This document shows positions 6,221 to 13,695 of a stretch of DNA of 13,919 bases, in pieces (position 1 is the stretch's first letter; the number at the start of each line of letters is the position of its first letter). The position numbers and the translations under genes were made by a program. The notes beneath the pieces were generated by a model, which saw nothing but the letters and a program-made list of their open reading frames with translations, did not search any database and was not told the origin of the DNA. The stretch comes from an uncultured Bacteroidales bacterium (GTDB taxonomy: Bacteria > Bacteroidota > Bacteroidia > Bacteroidales > Lentimicrobiaceae), in contig CALCQV010000046.1 in assembly GCA_937894795.1 (NCBI GenBank), positions 1-13,919 on the forward strand, written 5' to 3'.

Positions 6221-8215
6221 GTGTTATGCGTCAGTAACTGGACCCCTTCATCATCATCCGGGTATACACTTGATTTCAGTGCTTCAACGGCAGATATTTT
6301 TGATGATGTTCCTGCCACTATCACAACCATTGACACTGTAAGAGGTTGTTCGGGCTCTGCAAGTATCAATTTTGACTTCAGTGAAAATGTATTATGTGAG
6401 ACTGTTCAGGCATCTGACTTTATTATTACCGGTCCTGATGGTGACCATTATGTTGATAATATTGTAGGTGCAGGTTGTATAGCCGGCGGTACACAGGAGA
6501 AATTCTTCACATTGAGCAATTTCACTCCTCCCATTACCATTTCAGGTAGTTATACTCTTACTATGGTTGGAGAAGTGGAAGATCTGTGCTTCAATACCTC
6601 CATTGCTCCACCGGCAGATTTTTATGCTGAGATGGAACCCTTACCTCAAGTGACTGACGGCCCCTATGATGCCCTGGTGCCTATTGGCAGTCCTGCAACC
6701 TTTCAGGTTGAAACCATTGGAGCTCATACTTTCCGCTGGCAGGTAAGGCAGGATGGTGGTTTTTGGTCAGATGTTGTTGAAGGAACACCCTATTCGGGAA
6801 CAACCACCAATACGCTCACCATTGATCCTTGTACTATTGAACTGGGTGAAAATCAATACAGATGTATTGTGAGCGGTGATTGTACACCTCCCCAGCAATC
6901 ACCCGGAGCCACTTTATTCGTGGGTGATCAGCTTGCTGCTTCAGCTACCGCATCACCTGATGAAATTTGCATTGGAGAAACATCATTGCTTGATGTCAAT
7001 GCCATGGGAGGCAATATCCTTCAACCATACACGTACTCATGGAGTGCCCCAAACGGATGGACTTCCACCATGGAAAATCCAACAGTCAATCCAACAGAGA
7101 CCACCGTTTATACGGTTGTTGTAGATGATGGATATGATCCCGTTACAGTGCAGGTAACTGTGGTTGTCAATCCATTGCCTATGGCCGATGCAGGAGTCAA
7201 TGAAGACATATTCCACGGTACCTTTACAACCTTGCACGGCACTGTTGCAGGAAGCACTCCTGTTGCCGGTTGGGTCTGGCAACCGGCTGACTCTTTGTGG
7301 AGTAATGATGTGCAAAATCCTGTTACCAGGAAATTGCGCGGTAGTACCATCTTTAGCCTTGTTGTGACTGATGTAAAAGGTTGTGTGAGCGAGCCTGACC
7401 TGGTAACTATCAATATCATTGGTGGCCCACTTTCGGCTTCTCCTTCTGCCCAACCTTCTGTTATTTGCCTTGGCGATACCGCCCGCCTCTTTGCTTTACC
7501 CAGTGGCGGCGACACTACCAACTACAACTACTCATGGCAACTCAATGGGGAGGAGTTTTCTACTTTGGCTTCCCCAACGGTAGTGCCTTCACAGAATACA
7601 ACCTATTCACTCCTGGTTGACGATGGAGCAAGCCAGATAACCCGTAATGTAACCGTTACAGTAAACCCACTACCGGTAATCAACCTGCTGAAACCTGAGT
7701 ATCATCTGGTCGAAAACGTGGTTCAGTCTTGTGTATTTGATTCTATTGTATTGGATCCAGCTTTTCAGGATGGTGCCTATCTATGGAGTAACGGAGCTAC
7801 TACTTTCACCAATACCGTTGCTACTTCGGGTATCAGCTTTGATTACCAGGAACACTTTATCATGGTAACCAATCCCCTCACCGGTTGTGTAAATTATGAT
7901 TCTGTGGCGGTAGCTTTTACCTTTACCGAATGCTCCTATGGAATTGACGAAATAACCTTAAATGATCTGGTGAAAATATTCCCTAATCCTGCCCACAATG
8001 AAGTAACGGTTTCAATGGATGGTGACAGGGATAAATATATCATCGAACTTTCAGACCTTTATGGAAGGATACTGCTGAAGCGGGATATTCAAAAAACATT
8101 TTCAGGCATCTACAATCAGGTGATTGATTTGTCAGGTATAGCCACTGAAATTTGTTTTGTCAGAATATATTCATCTAAGGGAAGTGTTGTCAGAAAGCTT
8201 GTTATTGCTCATTAA
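6221..8215 (+). CDS. C-terminal fragment of the interrupted T9SS cargo protein (Ig-like modules, type A sorting domain)
   Basis: The frame is open from 6077; the first formal start is a GTG at 6221, but it codes for Val within the conserved strand AGDTYVLCVSNW, so I doubt it is a true start. Numbering from it: the end of the N-terminal domain (1-20); a sandwich domain with VRGCSGSASINFDF (about 30-138); an Ig-like domain with TFRWQV and NQYRCIVSG (about 140-235); module A (238-320), module B (321-403) and module A (404-485), each ending in VNPLP or GGPL; a pre-sorting domain with ATSGISFD (534-541) and CSYGIDE (571-577); and a type A sorting domain (580-664: KIFPNPAHNEVTV, ELSDLYGRILL, VRKLVIAH). 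Without a signal peptide the fragment cannot reach T9SS. Nearest relative in the window is the gene at 8416. Confidence 0.65.
   Translation: MLCVSNWTPSSSSGYTLDFSASTADIFDDVPATITTIDTVRGCSGSASINFDFSENVLCETVQASDFIITGPDGDHYVDNIVGAGCIAGGTQEKFFTLSNFTPPITISGSYTLTMVGEVEDLCFNTSIAPPADFYAEMEPLPQVTDGPYDALVPIGSPATFQVETIGAHTFRWQVRQDGGFWSDVVEGTPYSGTTTNTLTIDPCTIELGENQYRCIVSGDCTPPQQSPGATLFVGDQLAASATASPDEICIGETSLLDVNAMGGNILQPYTYSWSAPNGWTSTMENPTVNPTETTVYTVVVDDGYDPVTVQVTVVVNPLPMADAGVNEDIFHGTFTTLHGTVAGSTPVAGWVWQPADSLWSNDVQNPVTRKLRGSTIFSLVVTDVKGCVSEPDLVTINIIGGPLSASPSAQPSVICLGDTARLFALPSGGDTTNYNYSWQLNGEEFSTLASPTVVPSQNTTYSLLVDDGASQITRNVTVTVNPLPVINLLKPEYHLVENVVQSCVFDSIVLDPAFQDGAYLWSNGATTFTNTVATSGISFDYQEHFIMVTNPLTGCVNYDSVAVAFTFTECSYGIDEITLNDLVKIFPNPAHNEVTVSMDGDRDKYIIELSDLYGRILLKRDIQKTFSGIYNQVIDLSGIATEICFVRIYSSKGSVVRKLVIAH
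6932..7675 (+). repeat. Three protein-coding Ig/PKD-like modules in A-B-A order
   Basis: Three units of about 82 codons run A (6932-7180), B (7181-7429), A (7430-7675). Module A has the pattern ICxGE...YSW...PTVxPxxTTxYxxxVDDG...VTVxVNPLP. Module B has AGxNxxIxHGT-like...GGS/AGS...WxPA...STxFSLVVTDxKGC...IxGGPL. The repeats are diverged at DNA level and match those of the next gene, which has B-A-B-A. Confidence 0.65.
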
Positions 8216-8293
8216 TCGGCATCCCAATGTTGACTTGTTCAAACTTTTTAAGCGCATTTTCTCAGGATTAAGTTTTAGCTGTCAATTAATTTT

Positions 8294-8301
8294 TAATTTT
8301 G
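8294..8301 (+). promoter_or_regulatory. Candidate -7 promoter element for the 1051-residue cargo gene
   Basis: TAATTTTG fits the Bacteroidota -7 consensus TAnnTTTG exactly. The best upstream partner is a weak TTTT at 8273-8276 with 17-base spacing. It lies in a 200-base gene-free stretch and would give a leader of about 105-110 bases that includes the hairpin at 8349-8382. Confidence 0.35.
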
Positions 8302-8348
8302 GGTCGCTTAAAATGAGAATTTTACAATAGAATAGATTTAAACATTAT

Positions 8349-8382
8349 TTTTTCCTTCACCCGGGAACTCTGAAGGGAAAAA
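8349..8382 (+). other. Imperfect hairpin in the leader of the 1051-residue cargo gene
   Basis: TTTTTCCTTCA at 8349-8359 can pair with TGAAGGGAAAAA at 8371-8382, giving 11 base pairs with one bulged G and an 11-base loop containing CCCGGG. No T-run follows on the plus strand, so it is not a plus-strand intrinsic terminator. It may stabilise or regulate the mRNA leader. Confidence 0.35.
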
Positions 8383-8415
8383 TTGAAATGATTGAAATAA
8401 TAATATAACGGTACA

Positions 8416-11400
8416 ATGAAAAAAAACGCTAGAATAGTAGCATTCGCAACAAGAGGTTTATTGCCAATATTGCTGAGTCTATTTTCACTGTTTTCTTATT
8501 CGCAGGAGGTAATAACAAGAGACGGTTCTTCGTTTCTCAAAGTGGATTTAACAAAATATAGTTCTTTTAGCAATGCCCTTATTGTAAGTGAATTAGATCA
8601 GTTGCAGAATGCAAAGGTGATTATTTCACCGGAGGCAAATACCATTTATGTGTATCCCTATGATATTGAGTTGACTGATCTTCAAGCTCAGGTTTCAGCC
8701 ATTATAAGTAATTCTGTTACTAAGGATATTTCATACAGTGCCGCCCAAAAAGAAATGGTAGAGAAGGCGTTAAAGGAAAAGTATGGTGACAGGCTGATCG
8801 ATTATTCCAAATCAGGAATTCTCGAAACCGTAAATGATTCCTGTCATTTATCCATGCCTTTCTGCACAGGTACCATTTATTCATTCCCTGCAGGAACCAA
8901 TACACAGTCACAAAACGGCCCTAATTATAGTTGTTTGAGTACTAAACCTAACCCTGCATGGTACCATTTAAAAATAGAGAATGAGGGGCCTATTGCTATT
9001 TTTATGTATAGTACACCCTCCCGTGACATTGACTTTTGTTTATGGGGGCCGTTTACTGACCCAATCACTCCATGTCCGATGACTAATACCAATGGTGGAC
9101 TCACTGGTAGCAAGGTGGTTGATTGCAGCTACTCACCGGATGTAACTGAGACAGCCAATATTCCTGACGGTCAAACAGGGCAATATTATATTTTGATCAT
9201 AACTAATTATTCCAATCAGCCCTGTAATATTACTTTTCAGCAGAATAGTGGTACCGGTACTACTGACTGCACCATTCTGCCCCCTGCCGCATCAAGCAAT
9301 TCACCCGTTTGTGTAGGTGAAACTATTGAACTACAGGCTGCCAATGCACCGGGCGCTTCCTACAGCTGGAGCGGGCCGAATAATTTTGTCAGCAATCAAC
9401 AAAATCCCGTTTTACCAAACGCTCAATACAGCAATGCCGGCATTTATTCATTGACTATCACCGTTCAGGGTATCACCAGTGATCCAACCAACACGGAGAT
9501 CTTTGTATATGATCCGCCTACTGGTACTCTAACGGCTAACGGAAACACAACTATATGTCATGGCGACTCGGTTCAAATGCAGATTGCCACAACCAGCGTC
9601 GGCCCCTTCAGAGCGGTTTTGAGCAGTGGCAATGGCATTCCTACCATCATCAATTTCTGGCAGACACCACATACATTTTGGGTAAAACCCAATGATACGG
9701 CAACCTTCACCCTCACCGGCATCAGCAATAATGCCTGCAGCGGAACCGTATCAGGAGAAGTGACGGTAAATGTTAAACCCAAGCCTGTACCTCTGTTTAC
9801 AGCCACAAATCCCTGTACTAATCTTATTACACAGTTTACGGATCAAAGCACTGTAACCGGTGGAAGTATAAGCTCATGGGACTGGAACTTCGGTGACTTA
9901 ACCCCACATTCCAATCTTCCCAACCCAACGCATACCTATACCAATGCCAATAATTACAATGTAGTACTTAACGTAACGGCAAATAATGGTTGTTCAAAAT
10001 CAGCCACTTTCCCGGTTTTAATAAATCCGACACCATCGGTATCAGCAGGCAGTGATGTGTCAATTCCTTACGGAACCAACACCCAGCTTAATGGCACTGC
10101 TACAGGAGGTTCAGGTATACATACCTATCAATGGATTCCGGCCGACAAGGTTGAAAATGCCACTATACTGAATCCGAATACCTTACTTCTTGCGAGCAGC
10201 GTCGACTTCACGCTTACCGCCACGGATGCCAATGGTTGCCAGAAATCCGATGGAATGAAGGTTACCATCACCGGCGGTCCACTGTCAGGTGTTATCACAG
10301 CCGAGGAACCCGAAATTTGTATCGGCGAAAGCATGCTGCTTAATGCCATGCCGTCAGGCGGTTCAGGTACCTACACCTATTCATGGACATCCAACCCTCC
10401 AGGCTTTACCTCGAACCTGGAGGATGTTACCGTATCGCCAACAGTCACAACAACCTATCTGCTTGAAGTTTATGACAACTTCAATACCATAAATGCCCAG
10501 TATACCCTAACAGTAAATCCGCGTCCAAATGTCAATGCAGGCATTGACCAGACCATTCCTCATGGTACCAATACAACCCTGTCGGCATCTGTTACAGGAG
10601 GCAGTTCACCGTACCAATATGCATGGACACCTGCAAATATTTTGAACTCACCCACCAATGCTACCACACAGACGCATAACCTCTACAGTTCAACCAGTTT
10701 CAATCTGGTAGTTACTGACGGCAAGGGATGTGACCAGACCGATGAAATGACGGTTTCAATTGAAGGAGGACCTTTACAGGTTAACCCGGTAGCCATGCAG
10801 CCTGTAATATGCCGAAATGAAAGTACACAAATCAAAGCATTGCCGGCAGGTGGTTCCAATCAATATGTTTCATACACCTGGACATCTGAACCTACAGGCT
10901 TTAACTCTACTGAGGCTGAACCTACTGTTTCACCTGAAGTAACCACTATTTATACTGTGGTTGTTTCCGATGGTTACAATGAGATATCGGGTTTTGTTCA
11001 GGTAACTGTAAATCAATTGCCGGTCATTGATCTTATTCCCGATGATCCCAGGGTATTGGTTATGAGTCCTACTGAAATTGGCCTCTGTGTATTTGACTCT
11101 ATCCCGGTTAACGCCGGCAATCCAGGTGCTACCTATGAATGGAGCAACGGCTCAACGGAACAGACCATAACACTGGCCACTTCGGGTATCAGCTTTGACC
11201 AGCAAGTATACAGTGTAATAGTCACTGACCAGACAACCCTTTGTTCAAATTCTGCTGAGATTACAGCTTATTTTAACTTTGAGAATTGCAGTTATGGAAT
11301 TGATGAAAAGGAAATGGACAGCCGTTTTAAAGTCTACCCGAATCCTTCTTCAACCGGAGTGTTCAACATGCTTATGGAAGACCTAAGTGGCTCCACCATG

Positions 11401-11571
11401 TTGCAGGTATTCAATGCCTATGGTTCACTTATCTGGTCAAACAGCTATAAGCTCAACGCCGGAGTGGCTGTTCGTGAAGAACTTGATCTGAGCAACGCAC
11501 CCAACGGGGTTTATTTCCTAAAACTAATGAACAACGAAGCAGCCATAATAAAGAAGATAATTATCAGGTAA
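8416..11571 (+). CDS. Large T9SS-secreted multi-domain Ig/PKD surface protein (type A sorting domain)
   Basis: Intact 1051-residue protein. A signal peptide (MKKNAR, hydrophobic 14-27, likely cleavage at SYS-Q near 30) is followed by an unassigned region (31-138, with DAQ-type helical stretch near 107-125). Next is a cysteine-containing beta-sandwich domain (142-285: SMPFC, AWYHLKIENEG, DIDFCLWGPF, YYILIITNYS). Then an Ig-like domain (286-366, YSWSGPNNF), another sandwich domain (367-456), a PKD domain (457-540, SWDWNFGDLTPHS at 487-499, PTHTYTNANNYNVVLNV), module B (541-623), A (624-704), B (705-786), A (787-868), a pre-sorting domain (869-964), and a type A sorting domain (about 966-1051: FKVYPNPSSTGVFNM, LQVFNAYGSLIW, NGVYFLKL, KKIIIR). 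Such proteins are exported by Sec, then T9SS, and often anchored on the surface as adhesins. No enzymatic motif is visible. It is probably co-transcribed with the gene 44 bases downstream. Confidence 0.88.
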   Translation: MKKNARIVAFATRGLLPILLSLFSLFSYSQEVITRDGSSFLKVDLTKYSSFSNALIVSELDQLQNAKVIISPEANTIYVYPYDIELTDLQAQVSAIISNSVTKDISYSAAQKEMVEKALKEKYGDRLIDYSKSGILETVNDSCHLSMPFCTGTIYSFPAGTNTQSQNGPNYSCLSTKPNPAWYHLKIENEGPIAIFMYSTPSRDIDFCLWGPFTDPITPCPMTNTNGGLTGSKVVDCSYSPDVTETANIPDGQTGQYYILIITNYSNQPCNITFQQNSGTGTTDCTILPPAASSNSPVCVGETIELQAANAPGASYSWSGPNNFVSNQQNPVLPNAQYSNAGIYSLTITVQGITSDPTNTEIFVYDPPTGTLTANGNTTICHGDSVQMQIATTSVGPFRAVLSSGNGIPTIINFWQTPHTFWVKPNDTATFTLTGISNNACSGTVSGEVTVNVKPKPVPLFTATNPCTNLITQFTDQSTVTGGSISSWDWNFGDLTPHSNLPNPTHTYTNANNYNVVLNVTANNGCSKSATFPVLINPTPSVSAGSDVSIPYGTNTQLNGTATGGSGIHTYQWIPADKVENATILNPNTLLLASSVDFTLTATDANGCQKSDGMKVTITGGPLSGVITAEEPEICIGESMLLNAMPSGGSGTYTYSWTSNPPGFTSNLEDVTVSPTVTTTYLLEVYDNFNTINAQYTLTVNPRPNVNAGIDQTIPHGTNTTLSASVTGGSSPYQYAWTPANILNSPTNATTQTHNLYSSTSFNLVVTDGKGCDQTDEMTVSIEGGPLQVNPVAMQPVICRNESTQIKALPAGGSNQYVSYTWTSEPTGFNSTEAEPTVSPEVTTIYTVVVSDGYNEISGFVQVTVNQLPVIDLIPDDPRVLVMSPTEIGLCVFDSIPVNAGNPGATYEWSNGSTEQTITLATSGISFDQQVYSVIVTDQTTLCSNSAEITAYFNFENCSYGIDEKEMDSRFKVYPNPSSTGVFNMLMEDLSGSTMLQVFNAYGSLIWSNSYKLNAGVAVREELDLSNAPNGVYFLKLMNNEAAIIKKIIIR
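10036..11019 (+). repeat. Four alternating Ig/PKD-like modules (B-A-B-A)
   Basis: Four units of 81-83 codons: B 10036-10284, A 10285-10527, B 10528-10773, A 10774-11019. The B units begin AGSDVSIPYGT / AGIDQTIPHGT and end GGPL; the A units carry PSGGSGTYTYSWTSNPPGF / PAGGSNQYVSYTWTSEPTGF and end VNPRP or VNQLP. Copies are diverged in DNA, so the array looks old and stable. Confidence 0.7.
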
Positions 11572-11615
11572 TAAAACCCAAACCGACAACCTAACGACCA
11601 AATATCTGTTACTTA

Positions 11616-13580
11616 ATGAAGAAGATTAAACTAATTGCTATTCTGATTGGATTTTCAGCAATTGCTACATTGGCACAGGCTCAGAAAAATGCAGAATACG
11701 ACACCATTAACAGGTGTTCATACATTACCCCGCAACAAACTGATAACTGGTATTTCTACAATAACGGAGGTATCCGTTTCAAGGATAATGGAGTGGAACT
11801 TAACAACCTGCCCGCAACAAGTCCCAATCTTTCTCAAGGTAACAGTTGTTCCGTATTGTCGGATGAAACAGGGAAGCTCTTATTGTACACAACCGGTCAG
11901 CGAGTATTCAACGGCGAGCACATGAATATCACGGGTGCTGAAAATCTTAACGGAAACCCCGGTGCAGCACAAACAGCCCTGATTATACAGAATCCTTCTG
12001 TAAGCCAGATGCTTTATGTGTTTACCACAGACCTGATTAGCAACACAGCTTCATCCGGCTTGAACTATTCACGTGTTGACCTTAGTGCATACGGCAGCAA
12101 CGGCGCTGTTATGGAACTGAATACTTCCCTGCTGCCTTCTGCTGCACCTATGGTATGCGGTGTGAAGCAGGACAATGGTATGGATTACTGGGTTATGACA
12201 CATAAACTTGACAGTGATCAGTTCTATGCCTATGAAGTGGATGCCAATGGAGTTAATACCAATCCCGTAATCAGCTCTGCAGGTACTGCTATCAGCTCAA
12301 CCTTGATGGATAATGAGTTCAACGGAACCATGAAATTCTCACCCCAGGGCGATAAGGTAGCTTTTGCCTCCATCGGATTAGGCACCATTCAGCTGTTCTC
12401 ATTTGATAACGCTACAGGCATCGTCAGCAATGCAGTCACCATTCCCGTTACCTTGCCTTCTGGCAATCATGGTCCCTATTTCATTGAATTCTCCCCTGAT
12501 GGTTCAAAGCTCTATGCAACAGTGGTTGAGCTCTCGTCACCGCAAGGTAAGCAAAACACCTTATACCAGTATGATCTGCTGAATGGTAACACTGAAACCA
12601 ACATAAATTTATATGCTGGTTCATCACTGAGTGATGATGTGATGTCTATTCAGTTGGCCAGAGACGGCAAAATATATGTGCTCCGTATAAATGAATATGT
12701 ACTGGGTGTTATTGAAAATCCAAATCGTGCAGGTACTGCCTGCAACTATGATGAAAGCTCATTGGGTCTTCTTGATGTGAAGGCATTCAACGGATTGCCT
12801 AATTTCGTTTCCAGCTTCCTGAATATCCCTGCCGTGAATTATGATACAAAGTGTTTTGGTGATGATACGGAATTCACGTTATTGAACACTTCCAACATTG
12901 ACAATGTCGACTGGGATTTCGGTGATCCGGGTTCTGCCACAAACATCATTACCGGTGGCCCCGTCAATCCTACCCACACCTTCAGTAAGGATTCCACTTT
13001 CACGGTAACCTATACCGAGCATTATAACGGTGGCAGCTGGACCAACTCCTTCCAGGTAACCATCAATTCATTGCCGGTACCCAGTTTTGAGGGTACATTT
13101 CCAAACGACAGTGCTTATATTGTAGATGGATCCAGTCTGGCCGTCTATGCCAATGAAGGGATGTACTCCTATTTCTGGCAGGATGGAAGTACCAATATTG
13201 GCTATAATATTACTACTGAAGGCATTTATACCGTGCTTGTTGAAGATATGAACTGCTGTCGCAGCATGGATACCCTCACCGTTGTGGGCCTTGATATCAA
13301 GGTTCCCAATGCCTTTTCACCCGATGGTGATGGCCTGAATGATACATTCCGCGCCCTGGGCCCTCAGGAAGGAATTATTGACTACTCATTGGCCGTGTTC
13401 AACAAATGGGGACAGATGCTTTGGGAAACCAATGATTTTAATGCTAAATGGGATGGCAAAATAGGCTCCGATCCTGTACCGGCCGGATTGTATAACTGGA
13501 GGATAACCCTCAATGTGCCGGGTAACGTTATGAATAATGGAATGTTGAAACTGAATGGAACCTTGATGCTGTTCAGGTAA
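11616..13580 (+). CDS. T9SS cargo protein with beta-propeller-like region, PKD domain and type B (gliding-motility-associated) sorting domain
   Basis: 654 residues. The signal peptide (MKKIKLIAILIGFSAIATLA) probably cleaves at AQA-Q near residue 22. Residues about 45-400 look like a beta-propeller with WD40-like blade repeats: SDETGKLLLYTTG (82-94), MKFSPQGDKVAFAS (239-252), IEFSPDGSKLYATV (290-303), LARDGKIYVLRIN (347-359), then GLPNFVSSFL (393-402), a run often seen before the PKD domain in this family. A PKD domain follows (about 405-486: VDWDFGDPGSATN, PTHTFSKDSTFTVT). Then a sandwich domain (about 487-558, YFWQDGSTNIGYNITTEGIY) and the type B sorting domain (562-654: VPNAFSPDGDGLNDTF, AVFNKWGQMLWET, KWDGK, VPAGLYNWRI). 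Type B signals lead to T9SS export, usually without the type A anchoring route. Starts 44 bases after the previous gene with no promoter evident, and ends before a strong terminator. Confidence 0.9.
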   Translation: MKKIKLIAILIGFSAIATLAQAQKNAEYDTINRCSYITPQQTDNWYFYNNGGIRFKDNGVELNNLPATSPNLSQGNSCSVLSDETGKLLLYTTGQRVFNGEHMNITGAENLNGNPGAAQTALIIQNPSVSQMLYVFTTDLISNTASSGLNYSRVDLSAYGSNGAVMELNTSLLPSAAPMVCGVKQDNGMDYWVMTHKLDSDQFYAYEVDANGVNTNPVISSAGTAISSTLMDNEFNGTMKFSPQGDKVAFASIGLGTIQLFSFDNATGIVSNAVTIPVTLPSGNHGPYFIEFSPDGSKLYATVVELSSPQGKQNTLYQYDLLNGNTETNINLYAGSSLSDDVMSIQLARDGKIYVLRINEYVLGVIENPNRAGTACNYDESSLGLLDVKAFNGLPNFVSSFLNIPAVNYDTKCFGDDTEFTLLNTSNIDNVDWDFGDPGSATNIITGGPVNPTHTFSKDSTFTVTYTEHYNGGSWTNSFQVTINSLPVPSFEGTFPNDSAYIVDGSSLAVYANEGMYSYFWQDGSTNIGYNITTEGIYTVLVEDMNCCRSMDTLTVVGLDIKVPNAFSPDGDGLNDTFRALGPQEGIIDYSLAVFNKWGQMLWETNDFNAKWDGKIGSDPVPAGLYNWRITLNVPGNVMNNGMLKLNGTLMLFR

Positions 13581-13605
13581 TACCTTTTAAATTGATCAAT
13601 GAATG

Positions 13606-13635
13606 AAGCCGGTTATTCCGGCTTTGTTTATTTTT
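13606..13635 (+). terminator. Rho-independent terminator after the T9SS cargo genes
   Basis: AAGCCGG (13606-13612) and CCGGCTT (13618-13624) form a perfect 7-base-pair GC-rich stem with a TTATT loop, followed by TGTTTATTTTT. It lies 26 bases after the stop of the 654-residue gene and should end the transcript carrying the cargo genes. Confidence 0.88.
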
Positions 13636-13695
13636 GCAATCGGCACCCTGCATATCACAGGATTATTGAATCTATTTTGTGCACAGATAATTGAA

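Larger units (their letters stand above)
5690..8215 (+). pseudogene. T9SS-secreted Ig/PKD-like surface protein interrupted by an in-frame TAA
   Basis: One reading frame of 842 codons runs from the ATG at 5690 to the stop at 8213-8215, broken only by TAA at 6074-6076 (codon 129). Both sides are in the same frame, so no frameshift is needed. The stop falls inside one N-terminal domain. Upstream lie DCLGAIPVC and NSIWYVISV...DDYDWAVYNL; downstream the frame continues with SSCNAAGGAGYHG...AGDTYVLCVSNWTPSSSSGYTLDF, the second half of the same beta-sandwich domain. The next gene at 8416 has an uninterrupted counterpart (MPFC...AWYHLKIENEGPIAIFMYS...DIDFCLWGPF...YYILIITNYSNQPCNITF). The full product would have a signal peptide, this domain, Ig-like modules and a type A sorting domain. 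The frame and sorting domain downstream are intact, so the mutation is recent, or it is a sequencing or assembly error. A CAA-to-TAA change is one single-base route. Confidence 0.75.

Noticed and set aside
6074..6221. Programmed recoding, alternative genetic code or phase variation at the internal stop
   Set aside because: TAA is used as the true terminator by neighbouring genes, including aroA, the LutA-like gene and the lipoprotein, so the code is not reassigned. TAA is not used for selenocysteine or pyrrolysine. Both halves share one frame, so no frameshift is needed, and there is no homopolymer or tandem repeat at the site.
6221..6223. GTG at 6221 as a genuine start for a separate 664-residue protein
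   Set aside because: It encodes a valine inside the conserved strand DTYVLCVSNW; the frame is open for 144 bases upstream, and the product would lack a signal peptide though it carries a T9SS sorting domain.
7037..7521. Overlapping minus-strand open frames opposite the Ig-like modules
   Set aside because: They are antisense to repeat modules with a clear protein pattern, and their low-complexity Ser/Thr/Pro-rich translations reflect the complement of that coding sequence.
6932..11019. CRISPR array or recent tandem DNA duplication
   Set aside because: The periodicity is about 245 bases, is protein-coding, and the units are diverged in DNA; it reflects repeated protein domains, not spacers or a fresh duplication.
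13629..13636. TATTTTTG as a -7 promoter box for the right-edge gene
   Set aside because: It matches TAnnTTTG but lies in the T-tract of the terminator, and no TTG element sits at the right distance, so the match is probably coincidental.
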